NCBI GenBank assembly: GCA_035578155.1
Contig: JAPWDM010000022.1
Location: forward strand, 2,295,076 to 2,359,075
Source of the DNA: Brachynemurus nebulosus
Taxonomy: Eukaryota; Arthropoda; Insecta; Neuroptera; Myrmeleontidae
Direction of reading: 5' to 3'
DNA length: 64,000 nucleotides
Shown: positions 37,211-49,203 of the stretch, in pieces
Position numbering within the stretch: the first letter of the stretch is position 1
How the letters are laid out: every line of letters starts with the position of its first letter
Translations under genes and position numbers: made by a program
Notes under the pieces: generated by a model
What the model was told of the DNA's origin: nothing
The model's database searches: none
Seen by the model: the letters and a program-made list of their open reading frames with translations, nothing else

Positions 37211-38222
37211 TACACTGACAAAAAAATACAGTAATTTTTACTGAAATTTCTGGTAAAAAATTACTGAGCTCTCTGGTAATGCGGACATAAGTGACAGGCT
37301 AAGCAAAAAGTACGATAATTTATAGTAAAAATTTTAAATTAGCCTATAGCTCAGTAAAAATTACCGTATTATTTATAAATAAGGTTTTTTTTTTATTTAT
37401 TAATAAATAATTGAATTAAAATAGTTTAAAAGGATATTGATAGAAGGGTAAGCATTAAAATCAAATTATTAATATAGAAAAAATTTTTTGTGGTTTTTTA
37501 TTATTTGTGGAAAAAAATATATAAATTCTTAACAATAAGCACATTACAATAATTTGTATAAAAACATATTTCAATTAACATATCAATACATATAAAAAAA
37601 ATACAAGAATTAAAATAAAAACTAAACAAAAATTCATGAAACACAACAATTTTTTGTTTTAAATGGAAAGTCCAATAAATAATAATTTATTATAAAAAAA
37701 AAAAAAAAAAAAAAAAAACCACTTTATAAACATCCAGTCACTATATTCGCTATTGAGCAACTGATCGAACCTTCTGCTGCGTCTGTAAGTCGTGTATTGT
37801 CTAAAACGGGTGCTCTGGGTGGTTGCGTGCTTGTTTGGTTTACTCTGTTCTATGTAATGCTTGGTATGCAGTGATGTGTGAGACGGATGCTGAAATACAA
37901 GTTTCAAGGAGCAAACAGAGATAACAAATAACAAATACACAGCGACTCAGTAAAAATTATTCTATGTCCAGTATAATTTTACAAAAAATTAAGTAACTTG
38001 TCCCGGTGTACACTTGAAATTTTACTAGCCCATCGAATTTTACGCAGCTGTATAGGAAAAATTCTTAAGGTGTACAGGAAAAATTTTCAAATGAATCGTA
38101 AAAAATAATGTTTGAAACGCATTTTTTATATTTTTGCTTAATATTTTCCTACGGACTGGTCATTTAAGACTCGTTTACCGGAGGCAGCTCAGTAATTTTT
38201 ACTGGAATTTTTTCTCTGTGTA
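37211..38222. mobile_element. TIR element, TACACWGA ends, copy 1 (about 1 kb)
   Basis: Left TACACTGACAAAAAAATACA, right (minus) TACACAGAGAAAAAATTCCA, then 'gtaa.ttttac' and 'attactgagct' blocks inverted at both ends. An unusually long poly-A (37697-37719) lies inside. No transposase frame. Two other elements in the window share the TACAC(A/G)GA..AAAA terminus. Superfamily not assigned; no clear target duplication. Confidence 0.6.
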
Positions 38223-38229
38223 CTTTCGT

Positions 38230-39305
38230 AACAGGTAGATGAGAAACAAATTTATACATTACATAATTATACATTATTTTTCTAAAAATAAGTTGGTAAC
38301 CCTATTTGTTAGTTATTTTTTGAAGCATTATCATGTACATATTGAGTTTTTTTTTAAATTTCTATGTGGGAATCGGTCTTAAAGATAAACCTGAAATTCT
38401 CATTTTTCTTTATTACCATTGAATAAAATAATCATTAGGAAATAGTAAAACATACTGTTTTTAAAAATTCTTAATTAGAAAATATTTATTAAAATTTTAA
38501 ACAAATGTTTTTAATCTTTCACAAAGTAATAAAAGTAAATTGAGTTGATCCCAGTGTTATTTAAATCCTGAAGCTTTTTAATCCTTTTATTTCAATTTTT
38601 CTTTTTTTTCATAATCAACAAACACCGTAGAGTTTTGGAAGATAAATTAAAATGTAACACCGAAGTGTCATCGTCACATTTAAAACCGAGTCAGTAAAAA
38701 CCAACTTCAATTTAATAAATTATGCATTTTAATTATAAAATTTAACCCTTTCGTTCACATACCTGCGCTCACTTATCGAAAATTGTAATTATGTATGCTT
38801 GAAATAATTAAAATGAACAAATTTTTCAGCTAATCTCTTGAGATATGAAATATTGTGTATTGTTGAATATGAATAATGAGGGGACTGTTCTGTCACACCG
38901 CTACAATATGACTGTATGTTTGCAACAGAAGGGTGTCGTGTTAATAGTTTTTAAACTTTTTGATAGATGGTACTTATTATTGCGATTGTATACGATTGAA
39001 ATATTAATTCACTATTGTAATGAAATAAAAATGAGAGTAACACACCATTATTGAGGTTATGTCATGTTATTGATGAAGATAGTGTTCAATTTTAAAACTA
39101 ATGTGCATTAAGCAGTACGGCCATTTAAAATGAGTAAATATAATACAATAAAGTATAGTAAGACAAAAATTTTAAGAACAAGCTTCTGTGTCACAAATAT
39201 ATTAGCCGTTCAGTACAGAATACTTGCCTGTTATCAGTAAACATCACCGTAAGTATTTCCGAACATCAAGTAAATATTTAAAGTGATTCGATCACTTGAA
39301 ATTTT
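38230..39305. other. Unassigned AT-rich spacer
   Basis: Nothing recognised. Confidence 0.4.
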
Positions 39306-39319
39306 CCAAGTTTAGAAAA

Positions 39320-39739
39320 TACTAGCCGTGCCTGTGACGTTGTTCACGCGAAACGTTAAGTAGTTTATTTTTCCAATTTGTAGTTTCTTGCAACACAAAA
39401 TGCATTAAATTGTCTCCAAATTGACAACTGTGTATTTATTGTATTTTTCGGTACACAATTAGCAACATTTTCTTTGATTTCAAATTCAGAAAAATTTCCA
39501 AACTACAATATTCAATTTATTTACATTACATTTTGTTACCATAGGTATGAAATTATGAAATATGTAAATTTACGTAATGTGTGTGCAATTGTACATGCTC
39601 AAAATAGTTTTCCCATTTTCCTGCGGGAATGAGACATTTTCCCGGAATAAAAAGTATCTTAGATGTTGACCCAGATAATAAGTTATCATCACACCAAATT
39701 TCATTAAAATTCGTCCAGTAGTTTTTACGTGATGCGTGA

Positions 39740-39772
<33 letters not shown>

Positions 39773-39895
39773 AATTTTAAAAATCGCTGTTTTGATATCT
39801 ACATCGATAACTATTTACAGTACCAGTAAAATTTTCAAAAAATATTCTATGTACAGAAACGGTCTCGTTACAGTTTTATTATATGTATAGATTTA
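39320..39895 (+). repeat. Dispersed repeat D ('ACTAGCCGTG' type) with (CAGA)n
   Basis: Starts 'actagccgtgcctgtgacgt', ends 'tttattatatgtatagat', and carries 'tcattaaaattcgtccagta' followed by CAGA repeats (39741-39767). Same architecture as the repeat at 21826-22484: ACTAGC start, 'aaaat.cgtc' block, simple repeat, AT-rich end. Probably the same broad insect repeat class. Confidence 0.6.
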
Positions 39896-40679
39896 AAGTT
39901 GAATAAAAATTAAATTAATTAAAATGAAATTTCACAAAGCAAATCTCTCAACAGTGAATTATTCCAAGTTTAGAATTTGAAATTTTAGTATACATATAGA
40001 GAAAGATATGATGCATTCACTGACACTATTTTGAATAATTTCTTACGTGTAGTTTAGAAGAAATAAATTTTCAAAGTTAGAATTTTTAACGTACGAGTAA
40101 ATGTCGAAGAATGATTAGAGGTGAATCAGTGGTATGCATCTAAGTAAGTTGGGTCATTAAAAACCAACTTTAAGATTTAAAAAACTGAAAATTATTTTCT
40201 TTCATGTTTTTGAATCATTAAAAAACTATTTTGTTTAATATTGGACGTTTAGTAATTGTAGTAAATAGAATAAAAACTATAAAAGTGTCATTTTATACTA
40301 ATACACCCATAATATATTTGTGTACGTGTTAGTTATTATATGTGCGTACACGTCACTACCAGAATCAAACTCATTACTTTCAAAATTATTAAAATTAGAA
40401 GACTGAACAATAATCAAATATTAATACTGTTACATAAAATTATTATATTTATTTATGTAGAGAAAAAAATAGACTTAGTAATTTATTTGTCACAAAGTCA
40501 GTACCTACTGATCGATTCATCTTAAGTGAATCTTATTTTTGTTTTTTCAATTATGACGTGCAAGTACTTGAGTAAATATTTTGTCAATAATTTCATAAGA
40601 TTATAATTTATTGTATAAATAATACTATATAAACGTGTGAAAATTAAAATGGTTTCATTTGTAATAAATTTTGTTGCAG

Positions 40680-40854
40680 AGCGTCGCAGAAATTAAATCT
40701 ATCTTCATCGCCACATCGAAGGAAACGACACTCGTCCGGAGATGAGGATACACTGGCAACCGGATTTTGTGGTGTCATTCAACGTTCACCGCCGCCCGTA
40801 CCACCGGCATTATTGCGGCGAATTGGCGTACGTGAAATTAGTGGTGTTGGCAAG
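40680..40854 (+). CDS. Internal coding exon, probable KIF26-type kinesin (host gene)
   Basis: The exon follows a 'ttttgttgcag' acceptor and ends at an AAG|gttagt donor. It is much GC-richer than either flank. The frame that starts at 40681 is open across all 58 codons: SSPHRRKRHSSGDEDTLATG, then FCGVIQRSPPPVPPALLRRI and GVREISGVGK. The first base completes a codon begun in the previous exon, and the exon ends on a codon boundary. A Pro-rich stretch leading into GVGK, where the next residues would be a VKVML-type strand, is how I remember the start of the motor domain in KIF26 proteins (atypical kinesins with weak or no ATPase activity). The family assignment is from memory and therefore moderate; that it is a genuine exon is much firmer. 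No partner exon was located within the window, so the adjoining introns are long. Confidence 0.6.
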
Positions 40855-42169
<1,315 letters not shown>

Positions 42170-42544
42170 TGAACAGCCGTGTATAGTTTCTTTTACAATT
42201 TTACACTACAAAGACCATTAACATGTTAGAAAAAGATTAGCTCACACATTGTTGACAAACAAAATATTCAATTACATTAAAATGTTAGTTAAAGATGTGC
42301 AGTCGTTCTATAAGGTACGACTGAGGATTATTTTGCAGTATGAGATATTTTTATTTACTTTCGTTTACGTTTGTTTTGTTCAAATGTAAACAAAATAAAT
42401 TTTTTTTTTTAATTTGTACTTATTTTGTAATACAGGTTCTTTATTGTTATAGTTTTTTTTTGTCATATACACCAATGTTTTATTTTATCCAGTATTTTAA
42501 TTTTTTCCCTTTGAAAAAATTGTTACTTATTATTTTTATGTATA

Positions 42545-42775
42545 TGTTACGCTCAAAGATCGAAATCGCTCATTGAGCGGAAAAAACGACCATAACGCGT
42601 TGTGGTCACTTAAAATCATCCACAACGCGAAATTCGTGTTATGGCACTTGTAAAAACAGCCACAACACGTTGTGGCTAACTCAAAAAGACCACAACGCGA
42701 AATTCGCGTCGTGGCTTTCATAAGATTTGACCACAAGCGACGTGGTCATTTAAAAAAGCCACAACGCGTTCTAGA
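42545..42775 (+). repeat. Left TIR of the Ginger-like element, arrayed CACAACGCG palindromes
   Basis: Contains at least six CACAACGCG/CGCGTTGTG half-sites: full palindromes at about 42588-42608 and 42660-42675, plus 'gcgaaattcgcg' types between them. The right arm (45297-45502) repeats the arrangement in inverse. Regular spacing of about 35-40 bp suggests protein-binding sites. Confidence 0.85.
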
Positions 42776-42906
42776 CTGTTAGCTGATGCAATTATGACAC
42801 AACGGACAGGTTGTTATTTGTCAACTGGCGCATTGCAATCAAATACCGTTGAATTTGTATTGATTGTTGACTGTTATTTCCAAGTGTGAATATCAGTGCG
42901 CAAATC

Positions 42907-43270
42907 ATGGCCAATAAAAAGAATATATTTCATGATAAATTGAAGGAGTTTATGAAGACAAATACCGATCGCAATTTTTTCATTAGTAACGAATGATACG
43001 TAGCGTTAGTTCAAGAAACAAAAGAGACTCTCAAAACAGTATCGTCGTTTTAAACGATATGTCTTAAAAATTAGTGACACTGAAAAATTGACTGAATATG
43101 GATCTGATATAGATAGTATTTGTGATTCAGAAATCCGTTACTTTTGTAAGACTGATGAACCCTTTAAAATTTTTGAAAAAGCACATATTCACATCGGACA
43201 CAAACAAATACAAGGTTTTGTTTTATTTTTATTTTTATTTTTTAAAATAATTTTTTACACTGCCCAGTAG
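42907..43270 (+). pseudogene. Integrase-like protein of the Ginger/KRBA2 type, N-terminal part, broken
   Basis: An ATG at 42907 opens ANKKNIFHDKLKEFMKTN, then NFFISNE, and is cut by TGA at 42994-42996. The homology continues YVALVQETKETLK, then, after a frameshift near 43033, QYRRFKRYVLKISDTEKL (from 43037). Further on comes RYFCKTDEPFKIFEKAHIHI and GH. The final 'F.I...AH...GH' is the first half of the H2C2 zinc finger that precedes retroviral-type integrase cores. I recall the same order in insect proteins labelled KRAB-A domain-containing protein 2-like. After about 43215 homology ends and the catalytic DDE core is absent. It is a dead fragment with one nonsense codon and one frameshift. 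Confidence 0.7.
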
Positions 43271-43429
43271 TTTGAAACTGCATCAGAACTTTTTACTTAC
43301 ATTTTCTTTGAATACTGTTATGCGAAAAATCATTTAATTAAACGATGAATCGCCCATTGCTTGATTTTAAAATTTAAATTATAACCCTAATGTTTGTTAA
43401 TTAAGTTTTTAATAAAAAAGGAGTTAGCA

Positions 43430-43630
43430 AAAGGAAACTAGAACGATGTAAACAGGATGAAATAGAGAAAAAGAAAAATTAACAAAAAACTAAAGCAGTC
43501 GGAGGCATCAAACATTTTTGTTTAACTTTATACAACATGTAGGTCTTCGTTTGCTTTACTTTTTTGTTCCTTTTTTTTTCTCTATTTCATTTTGTTTCTA
43601 TCGTTTTAGTTTGCTTTTTGCTCAGTTGAG
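43430..43630. repeat. Inverted repeat, arms of about 70 bp
   Basis: 'gcaaaaggaaactagaacga', 'gatgaaatagagaaaaagaa' and 'actaaagcag' on the left (about 43436-43500) have approximate inverses at about 43553-43625. A diverged small foldback sequence inside the Ginger-like element; no target duplication seen. Confidence 0.6.
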
Positions 43631-43734
43631 GTTTTTGATTTTTTGAATTAACTTTTTTATTTAGGTCTGTTTAGTGTTGCTTAATTATTTAGAAGAAAAC
43701 ATGTACAGGTACGCTTTCGAGATTACAGCGGCTG

Positions 43735-45060
43735 GCAGCCTAAATTACCACGAATTTGACATTAAAAAAATTTTTTTATCATAAAATAGCTTTTGTCCGC
43801 GACTTCCTTCGTGTGAACTTGTTGTAGGTTAACTAGTTTTACACACTGTGACATCCACTCGGAATTCGTGAACATCAGCTGGTTTCCATATAAACTTGTA
43901 TCCCTTTTTTACCGCCTTAAGGGATGAATTTTAAAAAATCTGCTCTTGGTGCTCGCTTACGTTACGTTACTAAAGAAACCTCTGTGCAAAATTTGACGTT
44001 TTTAAACCTGACAATTTTTTATATAATTTTTCATCAACCAGCGGAGTGGTCGAGCGTGCTTAGGCACTGGCACGCCGATTGGTAGGTCGAGAGTTCGAAT
44101 CTCGCGGCCGGCTATGCTTGTGAAGGTTGTCTGCAGTTTTCCTTCACAACTCCAGATGAACATCGGCATAGTTCCTTAAGAAAATGGCTACAGACGCATA
44201 ATTATAATGCAGTTATGATGTGTATAAATAAAGGTAAAAAAATAATAATGTGGGTGGCGTCTGTTATAGACAAGAATGTCTGAAGAACAAACGTTAAACC
44301 CCCATTATTATTGTTATTACAATTTTTCATCCATTCCTCCTTATAGGACAGGTTTCCAAAAATCCCTTCTTAGTGTTCACCTGTGTTATATAAGAAACCC
44401 CTGTGTAAAATTTTAAATTTCTGGTTTTCTATATACATTTTCATTCCTTATTTTAACCCGTTAGAGAACGAATTTCCAAAAATCCTCTTTCGGTGTTTAC
44501 TTGCGTTACTAAAAGTAACCTGTGCAAAATTTCACGATTATGAACCTAACGGTTTCTTTATATAAATTTTCATCCCCTATTTTAGGTCCTTAGTTCTCAA
44601 AAATTCTCTCTCTTTATACTCATCTACGTTACTAAGAGATCCCTGTACAAAATTTCACGTTTCCAGAATCAATGGTTTACTATATAAATTTTCATCTTCT
44701 ATTTTATATCTTTAAGGGATGAATTTCCAAAAATTCTTATCTGGTGCTCACCTACGTTATATAAAATACCACTATCCAAAATTTCACGTTTCTAAATCCA
44801 ACAGATTTTTATATAAATTTTCGCTATTTAGAGGATGAATTTTGACATTTCATGTAGCCTCTAGCACTTCCGAGATTAAGATGAATCCAACGACACCTTC
44901 TTTACCAAAATCCGTCAAGTTGTTTAGGCTGCCGGCTGCACCACAGAAACATAATCGGATTCATAGATACATACGTATCATCATACATACTTGCTTTATA
45001 CTTCCTTTGTACTTCCACCAACACATTACCCTTCTTCTGGTGCAGTCGGGTAAAAAGACT
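43735..45060 (+). repeat. Dispersed element with about 120-bp tandem repeat, nested in the Ginger-like element
   Basis: The unit carries 'gggatgaatttccaaaaat', 'gtgctcacctacgttac', 'ccctgtgcaaaatttcacg' and 'ctatataaattttcatc'. Copies start at about 43917, 44342, 44465, 44588 and 44706; the first is split by the SINE. It is preceded by 'ttttgtccgcgacttccttc' and followed by 'catacatac' AT-rich sequence. This general architecture is common in insect dispersed repeats. Non-coding. Confidence 0.75.
44036..44320 (+). mobile_element. tRNA-derived SINE (285 bp) with 11-bp target duplication
   Basis: Flanked by AATTTTTCATC at 44025-44035 and 44321-44331. The head is tRNA-like: GCGGAGTGGTCGAGCGTG with an A box (TGGTCGAGCG, about 44047) and GAGAGTTCGAATCTC with a perfect B box (GTTCGAATC, about 44093). 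The spacing of about 45 bp between boxes suits a pol III promoter and a class II (Leu/Ser-like, long variable arm) tRNA ancestor. A unique body of about 190 bp follows, ending in an ATT-rich tail. The intact boxes and duplication make it one of the youngest insertions in this stretch. Confidence 0.9.
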
Positions 45061-45502
45061 GACACCTCGAGCACTTAATTAAACAGATTTTAATCGTATG
45101 ATTACGTATTGTTTAAAAAATCGAATTTGTGTTTCACTATGTGGGAAATAATATTGTTTTATTTACAAATGTAAAATCATAAAAGTATAATAAATAAATA
45201 AAATTTAATGAAACGCTGTTATTAGTTAACATTCTGAACCCTATACGTCTGTTGACAAGAAAAACCTGTTCGTCATACAACGATTACAACAACTAACCGT
45301 CCAGAACGCGTTGTGGTAAAATCTTATGAAAGCCACGACGCGAATTTCGCGTTATGGTCTTTTTGAATTAGCCACAACGCGTGCTGGCTGTTTTTACAAG
45401 CGCTACAACACGAATTTCGCGTTGTGGATGATTTTAAGTGACCACAACGCGTTGTGGTCATTTTTTTCGCTCAATGAGCGATTTCGATCTTTGAGCGTAA
45501 CA

Positions 45503-47165
45503 AATGTAAGTACTGAAGAAAAAAGAAAGTTAAACAGTTTGTTTACATTCCATAAATTGTGGTCGTTTACATCTTTCATGAGCCATTTCCGTGTATCAGA
45601 CTGATACAAAAAATTTAAAAAGAGCATTTTATTAAGCATAAACTTTTATTTGGTTATAGGAACTTGAATTCAAACTTTAAACGGAATTATCTAATTTCAT
45701 AGCAATAAATTCAGCGTGAATAATTAGTTACACACGTTTATTATTAGTTAAAGAATTAGAATTCAAATAGGTGATTACGAAATTCGAGAATTAGCTAATG
45801 TCATAATCTGCCTAAAGAAGAATTATATCAACATTTTTAATGCAAATAACTGTGGGGCCGATGTCATTGCCTAGCATCATAACTCATAACACACTCTACC
45901 TCACCTACAATCAAACTGTTTCCATCTTCCGCTTCCATCCGTTGTTTGATTAAGCTAAAATATTTCTATAACTAAAATAAATTTTATGTTTACCCATACC
46001 CAAAAAAAGATAAACGCACACAATTTATTCATTAAGATTGGAAACAGAACAGAGACGAAAAAAACATTACAAGAAAACTCAGTTGAACATGCAAACCTGA
46101 CAAAAAACAAACCAAATAAGTTGTTGCGTGAGATATGCCACCGATGTTTTGTTATGTACGAATGATAACGGACTTTTTTGACATAGAAAAATGGTCGTGT
46201 GTATTAAATAGCTAGTTTTAATGTATATTATTGTCACAGTAGTAAATTTTTTAATCAATCGTCGTCGGAACAAGCTGGGGGACAACCAGTCAAAAAAAAT
46301 TTTCGCTTAATAATTAATATACTTAAAGAAATTATTATAATAAAAAAAAAATTATCACGATTTTAAAATTCTTGAACAAATAAATGTATGTTAAAGGTTA
46401 GGTATGGTAAAACTAAATTGGTAGAAAAGAATTGACCAAACGGCAGTGGTCAATTTCAATGACACCTTGATTTATTTAAATTTTTCCGCAGATTCCGTTT
46501 TTCAATTAATGTAACATAAATGTCATTTTCAGGTAATGTAACATAAGTACTCATTTCAAATACTTGGTGTAAATAAAACACATTTTCTTGCTTCATTCTC
46601 CGTAAGAATTTTTGAATTTGGAGTAGCTTCAGAGTAAATATATTTTTTTTTATGTAGTAGCTATAACCGATGAATTATGTCATTTAGTTCCACACAATCC
46701 GTTATGAAATGAGCGAGGTTCGTCCCCTCGGATATGCAGGTTTTAGCGTGGAGTTATTTTAGGCATAAGTTATTTTATGTGTCCTCTGTGTTGTCACGAT
46801 AGTATTCTAATCTTTTACTTATCCAAACTGATAAAGAGTTTCGATCTCTTCCACTTATAGGTAATTTTTGAGAAATTTTTTGGTTTACTTTAGTCCAGAT
46901 TAGTGCCTAAAATTTTGTGAAAGATGTGATATCATATTCCATAAAAATCTTTAGGTTAAACTACAAGTATAAATTACATTTTTCTTACAAATTCGCTTCT
47001 TTTGCCGTTTCCATCTGCTGCGGTATGATTTAGTGTTCAAAATATAACTGTTTTCTCACAAAAGGTATATGTCGCCGTAAGAAACTTTATCAAACAATAT
47101 GACTCCACAGGTTCACTGTGTACAGCTCATGTGTGGGCTCTGAACAGATCATCCCATGCGCTGAC
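45503..47165. other. Unassigned AT-rich spacer
   Basis: Nothing recognised; several short open frames here have no family signature. Confidence 0.4.
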
Positions 47166-47890
47166 GAAACCTACACAGAAAAAAAACAGTGATTTTATTT
47201 ACAAAACCGCTTTTAGTATTTAGCTTTCGTTGTTAGAACTAAAATTTGAGTAATTGTAACAAAACTCGCTTTCAGTGATTAATATAAGTTTTATTAATCC
47301 TACAAATTGCGTTTTATTAATTTGTTAATATAAAATTTTGTAAATATTACAAAAACTTTTGTAATAACAAAAAAAATAATTTAGTAGTATATTTTTGTAG
47401 CATTAATTATAGTTCCATTAAATATTTTAAGTAAATATGAGAAAAATATTTGTAATTATAACACTGTTTTAAAAATCAAAATGCGCATGCTTAAAGTAAA
47501 AGTCTCTTTTGTAATTAAAACGAAAATTTTTGTAATAATTAAATGACGCTTGCGCAGAGTTGACAAGTTGATACGTTTATGTGATATTTTGTAAACGTTC
47601 ATAATACCTATATATGCATTTAAAGAAATCCTGATTTAGTGATTATCAAAAAGTTTTGTATTTCTCATTTAAAAATTGTGTTTTGTAATTATAACAAAAA
47701 GTTTTGTAATAAATAACTGACGCAAGCGCAATATTAACGAATTCTATGATTTTTAGAATGTTGTGTAGTATTCATAGCGTCATTCTGTGATAGAGTCCAT
47801 CTTCATAAATATTTATTATAACCTGACAAGAGTTTATGAAAAAACATAGTATACAATCTCAATTTAAAAGATTGTTTGTACGTTAAAAAT

Positions 47891-48165
47891 ATGACAAGAA
47901 AACTTGCTAATGGTTTTACTATCGAAAATCTGACAATGGGTAGTAAGTATTTTCATAAATTATTTTTTGCTCACAAATATTAATAATTTTCCTATTAAAA
48001 TTTGATCTCTTTTTTTTTTCAGATACGAAAAGCAATTTTGAACATTATGGAAAAAATAATTTCAGATTTGCAGTTAAACTTTTTTATAACCAAAGAAAAG
48101 TTCCTTCAGTTCAGAAATTTATAAAACACTAGCAAATTTGCATTCCTTTTCAAATTCAAGTAAGG
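47891..48165 (+). other. Possible small spliced frame inside TIR element copy 2
   Basis: An ATG at about 47891 opens TRKLANGFTIENLTMG and meets a donor-like GTAGTAAG. A 'ttttttttttcag' acceptor at about 48012-48022 is followed by an open stretch (TKSNFEHYGKNNFRF-like) of a few tens of codons ending before another donor-like gtaagg. Could be part of a lost transposase gene or chance. No family recognised. Confidence 0.2.
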
Positions 48166-48712
48166 GTTATTTTTTGGTTAGACATGTTTTTAAGCTTCAT
48201 ATTCTAGTCAGTAAAATATCCTTTTTTGACAGGTGGAAAACATGCTAGGTACTCCTATTTTATCTTTTCACTTTCATTCTGAATCGAATATGTAATTCAT
48301 TATTCGATTATACGCGAAAAACCTCAGTCAAGTAAATTACTAACAATTTAAGAGCATTCTTTTTCAAATTCAAGTAAGTTTTTTATTATTTGGTTAGACA
48401 TTTTTTATGTTTCATATTTTAGTAAAATATGCTTTTTTACAGATAAACAACATGTTTGTTTTTGTTTTGTTTTTTAAAATTTTTCACTGGATTTTGAAGA
48501 TGTAATTGAATATTGGACTACAGTTATATCTTTTATTGAAATTTGCTTAATATTAGTTCTGAATATAAAAATATGTTAGAATTATTTCTAAAACACTTGC
48601 CATACCTCCTGTAAGTTAATACATGTTAACATAACTTTTTATTTTTTTGTATTAATTAATTAATAAATTCATTTATATAAAATAAAATTTTTCTTATTTT
48701 ACAGGGACTAAC

Positions 48713-48829
48713 TGGATGTACTTTGATAATTAATGTAATGCTGTGTAAAATAGATGTGAAGTTTGAATTTTGTACATATTTTATAGTCACATCTGTTTTG
48801 TTTTTTACATTAATTATCAAAGTATATCC
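48713..48829. repeat. Inverted repeat hairpin, arms about 45 bp
   Basis: 'ggatgtactttgataattaa' and 'gtgtaaaatagatgtga' on the left pair with their inverses at 48787-48829 across a loop of about 28 bp. In RNA this forms a miRNA-precursor-sized stem. Confidence 0.8.
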
Positions 48830-49203
48830 AATAAGTTCCTTTCCTTCACAAATATCCTTAATAATATTTACAGGGGTTATTTGTAAGTACAACAAAAAAA
48901 TATAGTAAAATTTACTATAAAATTTAGTATTTATTAATAAATAAATCATACCAATTACAAATTCCATTTAGTAATTATAACAAAGTTTATTAAATGTTCA
49001 ACAAAACATACGTTGAGTTTTATTCACAAAAATAAGTCTTTGTGATAATTACAAAAATTATTCTGAATTAATAGAACCTTTTAGTACTCAGATTTTTAAC
49101 AAAAGTGGTTTTGTAATATTACTAAACGGTTCTATTGGAGTAAAAATTTTGTAATATTAATTCACGTTTTTGTAATATACAGTGAGTTTTTTTTTTCTGT
49201 GTA

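Larger units (their letters stand above)
42545..45502 (+). mobile_element. Ginger-like (integrase) DNA transposon relic, about 2.96 kb
   Basis: Both ends begin TGTTACGCTCAAAGATCGAA. The inverted similarity runs about 200 bp (42545-42775 and 45297-45502). The arms are built of palindromic CCACAACGCGTTGTGG units and spacers. Just inside the left arm lies a broken integrase-like frame with a zinc-binding H..H segment. TGT..ACA ends and a retroviral-type integrase are the features described for Ginger elements. No clear target duplication: ATGTA occurs near both ends but not at equal distance. The right half of the interior is filled by another repeat with a SINE inside it. Confidence 0.7.
47172..49203. 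mobile_element. TIR element, TACACRGA ends, copy 2 (about 2.0 kb)
   Basis: Both ends begin TACACAGAAAAAAAA. The interior repeatedly contains 'ttttgtaattataaca'-like units (for example 47395-47530, 47650-47715, 48950-49060). A strong hairpin lies at 48713-48829. Two small frames are split by splice-like signals, but I recognise no transposase. The 103-codon minus frame (48656-48967) covers the hairpin and is probably incidental. Confidence 0.6.

Noticed and set aside
42545..45502. ATGTA as the target duplication of the Ginger-like element
   Set aside because: ATGTA lies 2 bp outside the left end but 1 bp outside the right end, and the word is common in this AT-rich DNA; not accepted as a TSD.
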